A stretch of 59,479 bases of DNA from Pseudomonas iridis. Lineage in GTDB: Bacteria > Pseudomonadota > Gammaproteobacteria > Pseudomonadales > Pseudomonadaceae. The translations under genes and the position numbers were made by a program. The notes below the pieces were generated by a model. The model made no database searches. It was given only the letters and a program-made list of their open reading frames with translations, and was not told where the DNA came from. Location: positions 1 to 59,479 of the forward strand of contig NZ_JACXXO010000025.1 in NCBI RefSeq assembly GCF_017980685.1, read 5' to 3'. The first letter of the stretch is position 1; each line of letters opens with the position of its first letter. Below, piece by piece: positions 52,873 to 59,479 of the stretch.

Positions 52873-53208
52873 TCAGCTCTGTTGGCGCGTAATGATCATT
52901 TTCTTCCGATCCCTCACACCACGAACCACCAGATACAACAATGGCCCGATCGACACAAAAACCGCCGTCAGCAACAAATAAGGCACCACCGACCAAACCG
53001 TCTGCCCACGCGAGCGGGCATCCTTGACCATCCAGACCCCGGCCAGCGTCGCCAGCAGATACAGGTCAATCACCACTTGCGCGGTATCTGGCCGCGACAT
53101 CAGGCTGATGCCGAAATCGATCAACGACTGCTCGGCCTGGAGCATCACCGAAACGGTGTAGCCGGTAAATGCGAGCAAAGCCGTGAGGGGCAGGGCGACA
53201 GACATCAT
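52873..53208 (-). CDS. DUF2834-like membrane protein
   Basis: 111 residues with three hydrophobic helices (LPLTALLAFTGYTVSVML, VVIDLYLLATLAGVWMV, VVPYLLLTAVFVSIGPLLYLVV). The arrangement and the VKDARSRG loop fit DUF2834, small inner-membrane proteins without known function. AAGGA stands before the ATG. Confidence 0.75.
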   Translation of the reverse strand: MMSVALPLTALLAFTGYTVSVMLQAEQSLIDFGISLMSRPDTAQVVIDLYLLATLAGVWMVKDARSRGQTVWSVVPYLLLTAVFVSIGPLLYLVVRGVRDRKKMIITRQQS

Positions 53209-53271
53209 GCGTTCATTCCTTGAAGTGATGAGCAGAACCGCCAGCCTATCGTTTGCGCCTGAAATTGGCCA

Positions 53272-53301
53272 TTGACTTGCCAGCAGCGCTCGGGCTAATT
53301 T
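53272..53301 (+). promoter_or_regulatory. Sigma-70-type promoter for a candidate small RNA
   Basis: A -35 hexamer TTGACT at 53272-53277 and a -10 hexamer TAATTT at 53296-53301 are separated by 18 bases. The transcript would start near 53308. No coding region begins downstream until 53511, past a terminator. Confidence 0.45.
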
Positions 53302-53307
53302 TCAGGC

Positions 53308-53421
53308 CATGACTTCCACTGTATTGCGTTGCCAGCCAAGCATTATTACCGCCATTCCTCATTTGGCGGGCTAGCTCACGACTGCAGCACCCAACCCGCC
53401 CTAGAGGCGGGTTTTCATTTT
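53308..53421 (+). ncRNA. Candidate small RNA, about 114 nt
   Basis: A promoter-like pair just upstream and a strong terminator at the end frame a transcript with no reading frame of merit. Internal structure includes a stem CCGCCA / TGGCGG (53349-53369, loop TTCCTCATT) and the terminator stem. The loop carries pyrimidine-rich single strand suitable for base pairing. The size and build resemble trans-acting Pseudomonas small RNAs, but I cannot match it to a named one. Confidence 0.4.
53393..53421 (+). terminator. Rho-independent terminator of the candidate small RNA
   Basis: Perfect 8-bp stem AACCCGCC / GGCGGGTT, loop CTAGA, then TTCATTTT. It precedes the threonine dehydratase gene by 90 bases and cannot belong to it. 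Confidence 0.85.
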
Positions 53422-53510
53422 CTGTCTCCCGGGTTTTAACCACGAACACCGACCCCTGTAGCAGCAGCGTGCCGCAGCTCCTACAGGACGGGGTGAGTCA
53501 GGAGACGATG

Positions 53511-54515
53511 ATGAACGACCAGCAAGCCCTGCTTGAGCACTACGTAAAAAAGATCCTTGCCGCGCCGGTGTATGACATTGCTGTGCGCACGCCATTGCAG
53601 GCCGCGCCGGCATTGTCCGAAGCGCTCGGCAATCGCATCCTGCTCAAGCGCGAAGATCTGCAACCCACGTTCTCCTTCAAGATCCGCGGCGCCTACAACA
53701 AGTTGGTGCAACTGAGCGACGAGCAGAAGGCACGTGGCGTGATCACCGCGTCGGCCGGCAATCACGCGCAAGGCGTGGCACTGGCAGCGCGTGAACTGGG
53801 CATCGCGGCGACCATCGTCATGCCGTCGACCACGCCTGAACTCAAAGTACTGGGCGTGCGAAGTCGCGGTGCCGAAGCGCTGCTGCACGGCGAGAGCTTC
53901 CCGTTCGCCCTGGCCCACGCACTGCAAATGTCCGAGCAGTCAGGCCGCACCTTCGTTTCACCCTTCGATGACCCGGACGTCATCGCCGGACAAGGTACGG
54001 TTGCGATGGAAATCCTTCGTCAGCATCAAGGCGCACTGGACGCAATCTTCATCCCGGTGGGCGGTGGCGGTTTGATCGCCGGCATCGCTGCATACGTCAA
54101 ATACCTGCGCCCGGAAGTGCGCATCATCGGCGTCGAATCAGAGCATTCGGCGTGCCTGAAAGCTGCGCTGCACGCGGGGCAACGGGTGGTTTTACCCAGC
54201 GTCGGCACCTTCGCCGACGGCGTGGCCGTCGCGCAGATCGGAGAGTACGGGTTTGAAGTGTGTCGCTTTTGCGTAGATGAAGTCATCACCGTCAGCAACG
54301 ACGAACTCTGCGCGGCGATCAAGAATATCTACGACGATACCCGCTCGATCACCGAGCCTTCCGGCGCGTTGGCGGTGGCGGGGATCAAGCAATACGTGGC
54401 GAGAAGCGGAGTACGGGGTCAGACCTTCGTGGCGATCGACTCAGGCGCCAACATCAATTTCGACAGCCTGCGCCACGTCGCCGAGCGCGCCGCTGCATGC
54501 GGCTTGCCGGCGTAA
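53511..54515 (+). CDS. ilvA: Threonine dehydratase, catalytic domain only
   Basis: 334 residues. The PLP fold of biosynthetic threonine ammonia-lyase is complete: Lys in PTFSFKIRGAYN, ITASAGNHAQGVALAA, the phosphate loop VGGGGLIAG and the end DSGANINFDSLRHVAERA. It stops there, whereas the classical IlvA continues with about 170 residues of isoleucine/valine-binding ACT-like domains. So this protein should be insensitive to isoleucine feedback, or serve a catabolic role. GGAG fits the second ATG (53511) better than the first (53508). Confidence 0.88.
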   Translation: MNDQQALLEHYVKKILAAPVYDIAVRTPLQAAPALSEALGNRILLKREDLQPTFSFKIRGAYNKLVQLSDEQKARGVITASAGNHAQGVALAARELGIAATIVMPSTTPELKVLGVRSRGAEALLHGESFPFALAHALQMSEQSGRTFVSPFDDPDVIAGQGTVAMEILRQHQGALDAIFIPVGGGGLIAGIAAYVKYLRPEVRIIGVESEHSACLKAALHAGQRVVLPSVGTFADGVAVAQIGEYGFEVCRFCVDEVITVSNDELCAAIKNIYDDTRSITEPSGALAVAGIKQYVARSGVRGQTFVAIDSGANINFDSLRHVAERAAACGLPA

Positions 54516-54521
54516 TGGTGG

Positions 54522-54827
54522 TCAGGACAGCAGGGGGCGCAGGAAGCTGCGCTCGTAACTGATAATGAATTTCTTCTCGACCAGTGATTCCACCAGCACG
54601 GTGCTCTCTGGGTCGGTCATCGCGATATGCCGGTAGCTTTCGTAATCCGCCAGCGACGGAAAACTGAACAGGCAGTAGGCGATATTGCTTGCACCCTCGG
54701 ACGGCAAAAAATAACCGTGATGGGTGCCGCCCAGTCGCTCGACAATGCCGAGCCAAGCCTTGGCATACGCCTCAAACTCAGTCAATTGATAAGGATCGAT
54801 CACGTATCTGACGTGGCAGGTAATCAC
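54522..54827 (-). CDS. NIPSNAP family protein
   Basis: 101 residues with a ferredoxin-like dimeric alpha-beta barrel pattern. NIPSNAP marks are the start MITCHVRYVIDPYQLTEFEAY and the later CLFSFPSLADYESYRHIAMTD. No function is established for bacterial members. It converges on ilvA with 6 bases between stops and follows the ecotin gene region on the same strand. Confidence 0.88.
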   Translation of the reverse strand: MITCHVRYVIDPYQLTEFEAYAKAWLGIVERLGGTHHGYFLPSEGASNIAYCLFSFPSLADYESYRHIAMTDPESTVLVESLVEKKFIISYERSFLRPLLS

Positions 54828-54848
54828 CGATGACGCTCCTTGCTCAGG

Positions 54849-55334
54849 TCATTCCTGAAGGGCTGTGCCGACTTTGTCCGAGGCGGACCAGATGCGATAA
54901 CGCACTTCAACGTCCGACGGAGCGTAGACCACCACTGGGAGCTTGCTGTTGTAGCGCAGCATGAAGCCGTCGCCGACGACAGGCACGAACGCGCGTTTTT
55001 TCTGCGAGCCGGATGGGCAGGCCATCATCGTGCTCATCGGGCCGATTACTGTTTCCAGTCGGTAGAACGGGTAACCCCAGCCTTCGAGGTTCTTCTCGTC
55101 CAGCATCCCGCCGAGGCGTTGAAGATTGCAGTCCATTTCAAGGGTTTTGCCCGCGAGAATCTCGACCTGGAAATTCTCTTCCTTGTCCTGCTTGGGCAGA
55201 TGAATGACCTGACGGGTGAAACCGGTCTCTGCCTTGGGATATGGCGCGACATCTTCCAGTTTGCCCGCTTGGGCGAGGCTGGACAGGCTGGCGATCATCA
55301 GGCCGACGGTCGCGTAAGCTGGGAAAGAACCCAT
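54849..55334 (-). CDS. eco: Ecotin, periplasmic serine protease inhibitor
   Basis: 161 residues with a signal peptide (MGSFPAYATVGLMIASLSSL, cleavage near AQAGK). The mature chain begins LEDVAPYPKAETGFTRQVIHLP; the reactive loop is GPMSTMMACPSG, with Met as the P1 residue and the disulfide cysteines in place (DCNLQRL and MACPSG). It inhibits trypsin-like and elastase-like enzymes and protects against host proteases. AAGGAGG precedes the ATG. Confidence 0.94.
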   Translation of the reverse strand: MGSFPAYATVGLMIASLSSLAQAGKLEDVAPYPKAETGFTRQVIHLPKQDKEENFQVEILAGKTLEMDCNLQRLGGMLDEKNLEGWGYPFYRLETVIGPMSTMMACPSGSQKKRAFVPVVGDGFMLRYNSKLPVVVYAPSDVEVRYRIWSASDKVGTALQE

Positions 55335-55705
55335 AAAAGCCTCCTTGCAGGTGTAGTGTGGTTGAGCGCCATTCTTACTGTCACCGACGCTGAATGCAAA
55401 CCGCCATCGACATGCAATTTGCAGTGCCTCAATAGGCGATTCATGCAATTTGCAACTGGCTCAATGCTGGCCCTGTTGGCAAGTGCTTGATTTCACTAGG
55501 GTCAAAACGATCTGATGAGAGGCATGCTTTATGCGTCTATTTGGTGCAGCGTACCGGGTTCGGACGCCTACACTCCAAGAGGCATTTCGCCGTACCACCG
55601 TTTGCTACACCCAAGGAATAAGCGGGGACACACCCGTGCAGGGGCAGCAAAAACGGTCAACGTGAAGAGTTGATTGGCAGTCTCATTAATAAGGAGAGGT
55701 TCACC
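55335..55705. other. Intergenic stretch between ecotin and DUF1652 genes
   Basis: About 370 bases with no gene I can support. It must contain the divergent promoters of eco and of the DUF1652 gene; no operator pattern stands out. Confidence 0.4.
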
Positions 55706-55975
55706 ATGTTTCTTTCTGCCTTGGAACTACGCAACATCATTGAAAGCAGCTTTCTGCCTAAACGTTGCCAATGCACGCTGTCGCCGGACTTGTCGATGAC
55801 CGTCAAGGTTTTTGGCGATCACAAGACCGATCAGGTCGATCTGCTGGTTCGTGACATTGATGCCAGCCACCTCAATGGCTGTCGTGAAATCAACGATCTG
55901 ATCGCCGGGCTGCGTTCGGAACTTGCGCAAAAAGCATTGCCGCAGCAGTACAGTGCACGATCCAGAGCCATTTAA
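55706..55975 (+). CDS. DUF1652 domain protein
   Basis: 89 residues starting MFLSALELRNIIESSFLPKR, the DUF1652 signature, a family nearly confined to Pseudomonas, with CQCTLSPDLSMTVKVFGD and RDIDASHLNGCREINDLIAG. Function unknown; soluble. AAGGAGAGG stands 7 bases upstream of the ATG at 55706. Its stop overlaps the end of the convergent membrane-protein gene by 4 bases. Confidence 0.9.
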   Translation: MFLSALELRNIIESSFLPKRCQCTLSPDLSMTVKVFGDHKTDQVDLLVRDIDASHLNGCREINDLIAGLRSELAQKALPQQYSARSRAI

Positions 55976-56370
55976 CGCACCGTTTCACCCAGTTCGACCG
56001 TCACGCGCCGGGCCTGCAAAAATCCAAGGCCCAGCGCGAACTCAACCAGCACCGCGAGCAGAATCCCGGGGCCGGCATGGCCGTTCAGCCATTCAGCAAA
56101 ACCCAGCACTGCCAAACCAAAACAACCTACGATGAACCCGTTGCTCAGCGCATTACGCCCGAGCGACGGCGGTGCCTTGCGCGCCAGATAAAACATCACT
56201 CCCAACGCCGCGAACAACACCGCACTGCGCCGCGCAATAAAACCCGCGACCCCGGAAGACTCGACGCTCCAGATCGCCAACAACATATCCGGCAAAAATC
56301 CCCAGACGATCGCCAGTAGAAAACACAACAAAGACGTGAAGCTCGACAACGTGCGAAACGACAACTGCAT
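55972..56370 (-). CDS. Small four-helix membrane protein
   Basis: 132 residues with four hydrophobic helices (LLCFLLAIVWGFLPDMLLAI, SAVLFAALGVMFYLA, GFIVGCFGLAVLGFAE, GILLAVLVEFALGLGFL). No domain recognised with certainty. The ATG at 56370 gives a usual N-terminus MQLSFRTLSSFTSLL; a longer frame upstream is not conserved in style. Role unknown. Confidence 0.7.
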   Translation of the reverse strand: MQLSFRTLSSFTSLLCFLLAIVWGFLPDMLLAIWSVESSGVAGFIARRSAVLFAALGVMFYLARKAPPSLGRNALSNGFIVGCFGLAVLGFAEWLNGHAGPGILLAVLVEFALGLGFLQARRVTVELGETVR

Positions 56371-56459
56371 GGCTAATCCTTGCGGCAGTGAGGCGGGCCC
56401 CGAGCATAACCCCGGGAACCCTCCAAGCCTACTGCAACGCGACAAATCAGACTTTTCTG

Positions 56460-56729
56460 TCAGTTCTGATAACTGCACGCGTCAGACAATTTCCGGTAGC
56501 TGATTTCCTGAGGCTGCCCGTTGTTATTGATGTACTTCATGTTGGCAGTGATCACCTTGCAATCCATCGTTGGCGGCTCGGTGAGCGACACCACTTTCGC
56601 CACATGCAGCGGCATACCGTAATGATAGGGAACGGCGCTGGACGAAGTGGACGTGTCATTGGCCTGGGCCAGCCCGGCGAACGCGGTGGAGGCGAGGGCG
56701 GTGGTGAGCAGTAACGTGCGAATGTTCAT
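56460..56729 (-). CDS. DUF2790 secreted protein
   Basis: 89 residues: signal peptide MNIRTLLLTTALASTAFAGL ending near AQAND, then the DUF2790 core YHYGMPLHVAKVVSL...DCKVITANMKYINNNGQPQEISYRKLSDAC. The two cysteines probably pair. Several copies of this family occur in most Pseudomonas, some induced by metals or antibiotics; function unknown. Confidence 0.88.
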   Translation of the reverse strand: MNIRTLLLTTALASTAFAGLAQANDTSTSSSAVPYHYGMPLHVAKVVSLTEPPTMDCKVITANMKYINNNGQPQEISYRKLSDACSYQN

Positions 56730-57003
56730 GGTGCGACTCCCGTACGACGGATGAGAGTTCGGCGCAATGTAGCCGAACCTGCCGCACTGGGCGTCAGCGA
56801 AGGGCTGAGGGCGTGCGGTTCAGTAGAGTTTTTGACCACGGCGTTAAGTGATGGTTAACCCAGCTGAACGCCGGCTGTCAGGGAGCGGGGCGATTTCCGC
56901 GGGAGGGAGTGCGTATTCCTACAAGGACAGATGCCTTGTCTGCTTTCGGCGGCTGGAGTGGGGCGGGTATGGTTCGGTGTCGCTGCAAAATCAGCGATTC
57001 GGG

Positions 57004-57179
57004 TTTGGTCACCTGAGAAGAGTTCATTGCATATGTGTCATCATTTGCACCGCGGACATCTGTGTCCGTGTAGTGCATTGCTGTGGCGGCTGTGTGCAGG
57101 GCGCCTTCGGGCGAGCTGAGTTTGAACTGTTCTCGGTTGACCAAGCCTGTACATGGCCGCCTCCCCACTGTTTGGTCAC
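57004..57179. repeat. Structured intergenic block bounded by TTTGGTCAC repeats
   Basis: The gap 56730-57218 is nearly 490 bases. Within it TTTGGTCAC stands at 57004-57012 and 57171-57179 in direct orientation, enclosing a hairpin CGGACA-TCTG-TGTCCG (57053-57068) and a smaller GCGCC-TTC-GGGCG stem (57101-57112). It ends 39 bases before the DUF6124-like gene. It may be a leader or control element for it. No gene is seen. Confidence 0.4.
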
Positions 57180-57218
57180 AGTGCTGGCGGTTACCTTCAA
57201 TACAGTTGAGTAATCAGA

Positions 57219-57515
57219 ATGCCAATTATCAAACCGCTCCAAAACCGCTACCTCGCCCTCAACAGCAACGTTACCGAAAGCCCAACGCTGCTCATCGACA
57301 CCGAAGCCAATCCCAAAGACATCCTCGAAGCCGCCGTCCAGCGCGTCCGCGCCTCGGCCGACCTGCTCGAAACCCTGCACTGTCTCTGTTTCAAACACGC
57401 CGATGTCGAGGACATTCCGCACATTACGCATGCGTTGTACCTGCTGGTTCAGGACGGCAATGATTTGCTGCAGGTTGCGCAGCAGCAGATGTTGAGCTGG
57501 AAGGCGCCGGTTTGA
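57219..57515 (+). CDS. DUF3077/DUF6124-like small protein
   Basis: 98 residues, MPIIKPLQNRYLALNSNVTE..., mostly helical in the second half (DILEAAVQRVRASADLLETL, HALYLLVQDGNDLLQVAQQQ). The layout, a loose N-terminus then two helices with a tail, fits the Pseudomonas DUF3077/DUF6124 group of unknown function. Assignment is by pattern and moderate. Confidence 0.65.
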   Translation: MPIIKPLQNRYLALNSNVTESPTLLIDTEANPKDILEAAVQRVRASADLLETLHCLCFKHADVEDIPHITHALYLLVQDGNDLLQVAQQQMLSWKAPV

Positions 57516-57523
57516 TTTTTCTC

Positions 57524-57554
57524 TGAAAAAAGCCTGTCGTCGAAAGAGGGCAGG
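57524..57554 (-). terminator. Probable terminator of the immunity gene unit
   Basis: Minus-strand AGCCTG / CAGGCT stem with a 14-base loop and TTTTT tail, 37 bases behind the stop of the first immunity gene. Confidence 0.5.
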
Positions 57555-57590
57555 CTGAGGGATTGATGACAGGGCTTCAAAGTCGGGCCT

Positions 57591-58361
57591 TCATTTCGAT
57601 TGCACACTTCGTGCGTACTGGACCAAGTCTTTCGGATAGACCATGTGATCCAATTTGCTGTCATCTACTCCATACAGGTAAGCAATTGCCCCCGCTTCAA
57701 AAGCCCAATACCCTACGTAACTGCCTTCTTCGCCATCAAGGTGTGTGTCATGCCATGGTGCCTGCTCAAACGTGGAGTACCAGTTTTCGCAGTAATTGCT
57801 TAGAAATCTGGAAGCCTCATTCCTATCTTCAGCGTAAATGGCCTGTATCAGCGGCGTGGAGACATCGTGAAACCACTGATCGATATCCGCCCGCTCAGGT
57901 AAAACCTTGATCAGCAAGTCTTCGTACAGAGTGTCTGCGCTGGCATATCCCGCGTTATCGATTAAAAAGACGAAACGTTTCAACAAGTCAGTTCGTTGCA
58001 ACAAGATGCACAGGCTTATGACTTGCAGGCATTCTTCATATTCATCTGGCCAGTCATCGATAATCAGAGGAGTGATGTTAGGTATCTGCTCATAAGTGGC
58101 CTGATGTTTCTGGAGTTCTTCGTAACTTGCAATCAGCGTTTCCAAAGGCTGAATCAGACTTTGTATATCCTCTCCAGCAGTGTAGAGCATAAAGACGTGC
58201 TTCAAATGGAAGTTTTTAAAGTTCCTGGCTCGCAGTGATTTCTCTTGTTCAGGAGAGTCGGCAGTGAATAGTTTGTCCTTCCAGAATTCAAACTCTTCGT
58301 CGTAGTTTGTCAGGAAGTTTTCGTAACGTAGTTTAGTTAGATGTTTCTGTCGTATTTTCAA
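57591..58361 (-). CDS. PoNi-type immunity protein, copy 1
   Basis: 256 residues of the DUF1910/DUF1911 pair that forms PoNi proteins, immunity to PoNe DNase toxins often delivered by type VI secretion. Helical N-domain (RYENFLTNYDEEFEFWKDK), then IPNITPLIIDDWPDEYEEC and the C-terminal core YVGYWAFEAGAIAYLYGVDD with YPKDLVQYARS. The start is TTG at 58361, aligned with the ATG of copy 2. DNA is clearly AT-rich relative to the rest (23 G+C in the 60 bases 58321-58380). No toxin gene is in the window. Confidence 0.82.
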   Translation of the reverse strand: MKIRQKHLTKLRYENFLTNYDEEFEFWKDKLFTADSPEQEKSLRARNFKNFHLKHVFMLYTAGEDIQSLIQPLETLIASYEELQKHQATYEQIPNITPLIIDDWPDEYEECLQVISLCILLQRTDLLKRFVFLIDNAGYASADTLYEDLLIKVLPERADIDQWFHDVSTPLIQAIYAEDRNEASRFLSNYCENWYSTFEQAPWHDTHLDGEEGSYVGYWAFEAGAIAYLYGVDDSKLDHMVYPKDLVQYARSVQSK

Positions 58362-58389
58362 GTGTCAAGTCCGTGACGAATGTTTGGAG

Positions 58390-59163
58390 TTAAGATTTTT
58401 TGGCTCGCGATCTCGCGTATTCGACCAGATCCTTGGGGTAGACCATGTGATCGATTTTGCTGTCGTCAATGCCATACAGAAAGGCAACAGCGCCTGCTTC
58501 AAATGCCCAATACCCTACGTAGGTTCCTTCCTCTCCTTGAAGATGGGAATCGTGCCAAGGGGCTTGCTTGAAGGCTCGATACCATTGCTGGCAGTATTTT
58601 TGAAGAAGTTTAGACGGCTCGCCTTTGTTGTCGCTGTAGATCGCTTGGATAAGTAGTGTGTAGACGTCGTGATACCACTCATCTATGTCGTGCCAATGTG
58701 GCACAACTTCATTTAGCAAGGCCTCATAAAGGGTGTCTTCACCTGCGTACCCTGCGTCGTCAATGAGTTTCACAAAGCGTAGGAGCAGGTCAGTCCGGTG
58801 TAAAAGTATGCAAAGACTGATGACTTGAACGGCTTCTTCGTACTGATTGGGCCAGTCGTCGATCGCCAGAGGAGAAATGTTCGGCACGCCTAAATACTCG
58901 GCCAAAGTCTTTTGGCGAATTTCATATTTCTCTATCAGTTCTTCAAGTATAGGAATAAGTTTTTCTATACGCTCACCTGCTGTATAGGTGGCAAATAGCT
59001 TTTCCAAGGCAAGCGCCTGGAAATATCTTGCGCGCTGAGATGCTTCTCCTAATGCGGAGTCTGATTTGAATTTGTTTGTTGAGAATAAATTTAGAAGCTC
59101 ATCATATTCCCTGATGAAATTTTCATAGCGTGCGGCGCTGAAGAGTGTCTGTCGTATGTTCAT
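58390..59163 (-). CDS. PoNi-type immunity protein, copy 2
   Basis: 257 residues, a paralogue of copy 1 over its whole length (RYENFIREYDELLNLF; VPNISPLAIDDWPNQYEEA; YVGYWAFEAGAVAFLYGIDD; YPKDLVEYARS), with enough substitutions to imply a different toxin partner. It lies 28 nt before copy 1. Its ATG sits 7 bases after the stop of the truncated copy 3, so all three were one operon. The ribosome site is weak (GGAATAG). Confidence 0.82.
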   Translation of the reverse strand: MNIRQTLFSAARYENFIREYDELLNLFSTNKFKSDSALGEASQRARYFQALALEKLFATYTAGERIEKLIPILEELIEKYEIRQKTLAEYLGVPNISPLAIDDWPNQYEEAVQVISLCILLHRTDLLLRFVKLIDDAGYAGEDTLYEALLNEVVPHWHDIDEWYHDVYTLLIQAIYSDNKGEPSKLLQKYCQQWYRAFKQAPWHDSHLQGEEGTYVGYWAFEAGAVAFLYGIDDSKIDHMVYPKDLVEYARSRAKKS

Positions 59164-59170
59164 GAATATT

Positions 59171-59355
59171 CTATTCCAATCGAATGGCCACACTTCTGGC
59201 ATATTCGACCAAGTCCTTTGGATAAACCATGTGATCGATTTTTCTGTCATCTATCCCATATAAAAATGCGATAGCTCCTGCCTCGAACGCCCAGTATCCG
59301 ACATAATTTCCTTCTTCTCCCTGCAGGTGAGTATCATGCCACGGAGCTTGTTTAA
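59171..59355 (-). pseudogene. PoNi-type immunity gene, copy 3, 5' part lost to an insertion sequence
   Basis: Sixty codons, KQAPWHDTHLQGEEGNYVGY...MVYPKDLVEYARSVAIRLE, then TAG. It matches the last quarter of copies 1 and 2 and is nearest to copy 2. At 59352-59355 (TTAA) it is cut by the end of an IS5-family element. The 5' part should lie on the far side of the element, outside the window. Confidence 0.88.
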
Positions 59356-59479
59356 GGAAACTCTGAAAAAGGCTTCCAGATTTGGTGAAATACCCGCCTC
59401 ACAGGAATCGAACGGTTGAGTCCCGATGAAACAGATGTCCTTCGCCGATGCTGAGTACGCCGGCAAACGTAAGCAGACC
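59356..59479 (+). mobile_element. IS5-family insertion sequence, left end only
   Basis: The terminal sequence GGAAACTCTGAAAAAGGC... starts directly after TTAA, which fits the YTAR 4-bp target duplication of IS5 elements. The transposase start follows 70 bases in. The right end and the second target copy are beyond the window. Confidence 0.82.
59426..59479 (+). CDS. IS5-family transposase, first 18 codons
   Basis: ATG at 59426 begins MKQMSFADAEYAGKRKQT, the familiar N-terminus of a large group of IS5-family transposases in Pseudomonas. The DDE catalytic part lies outside the window. Reads opposite to the immunity genes. Confidence 0.85.
   Translation, partial: MKQMSFADAEYAGKRKQT

Noticed and set aside
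53246..53449. A 67-codon minus-strand frame over the candidate small RNA
   Set aside because: No ribosome site and a stretched amino-acid composition; it runs across the terminator stem.
56878..57168. A 96-codon minus-strand frame in the gap before the DUF6124-like gene
   Set aside because: Composition is not protein-like, there is no ribosome site, and it reads through the hairpins of the structured block.
59251..59466. A 71-codon minus-strand frame across the IS junction
   Set aside because: It is in a different frame from the immunity-gene fragment and crosses the insertion point, so it is a shadow.

Overview
The window is a piece of a Pseudomonas chromosome, most likely from the P. fluorescens group. 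The evidence is the set of Pseudomonas-type genes (MvaT/MvaU-family nucleoid protein, ptxS-kguEKTD, aruH, hppD, several families typical of the genus such as DUF1652, DUF2790, DUF4946 and DUF6482) and several families of REP palindromes. Most of it is ordinary core and near-core DNA, GC-rich and densely packed. The two ends look accessory: a possible tRNA-end scar beside a LexA-box gene on the left, and AT-rich toxin-immunity genes cut by an insertion sequence on the right.

Layout. 1-470: start of an unrecognised minus-strand gene with a LexA box just upstream, then a gene-poor stretch ending in a strong orphan terminator. 0.7-3.0 kb: DUF6482, an SDR oxidoreductase, DUF3833 and folE on the minus strand; both transcription units carry the same inverted-repeat promoter motif. 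3.4-7.4 kb: small unknown genes, an ABC-F ATPase and a type IB topoisomerase. 7.5-10.1 kb: molybdate uptake (modABC) with a clear ModE operator. 10.2-16.4 kb: nitronate monooxygenase, acuI-type reductase, alkylation repair (ada, alkB) and small unknown proteins. 16.6-25.5 kb: galU, a DHA2-type exporter, glutathione reductase, a KfrA-like protein divergent from a tyrosine recombinase, and ahpC-ahpF. 25.7-30.7 kb: gloA, DUF4946, an MvaT/MvaU protein, a c-di-GMP phosphodiesterase and hppD.

30.8-43.7 kb is carbon metabolism: rarD; a glycerate/sugar-diacid cluster (transporter, cdaR, glycerate kinase); a 53-codon chemoreceptor remnant; aruH; and the complete 2-ketogluconate operon kguE-kguK-kguT-kguD with its repressor gene ptxS and two perfect PtxS palindromes. 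43.8-50.4 kb: an RND efflux pair next to an RstAB-like two-component system. 50.5-54.8 kb: pncA, an ECF sigma/anti-sigma unit preceded by a small secreted protein, a DUF2834 membrane protein, a candidate small RNA, and a catalytic-domain-only threonine dehydratase. 54.8-57.5 kb: ecotin and several small Pseudomonas-type genes.

57.5-59.5 kb holds two intact and one truncated copy of a PoNi (DUF1910/DUF1911) immunity gene in tandem. The third copy is interrupted by the left end of an IS5-family element whose transposase gene begins at the right edge. The matching toxin would be expected beyond the window. Points that most deserve a second look are this immunity array, the shared promoter motif of folE and the DUF3833 operon, the ECF sigma gene that lacks a normal start codon, the candidate small RNA at about 53.3 kb, the REP pair that has become the C-terminus of KguK, and the LexA-box gene at the left edge.
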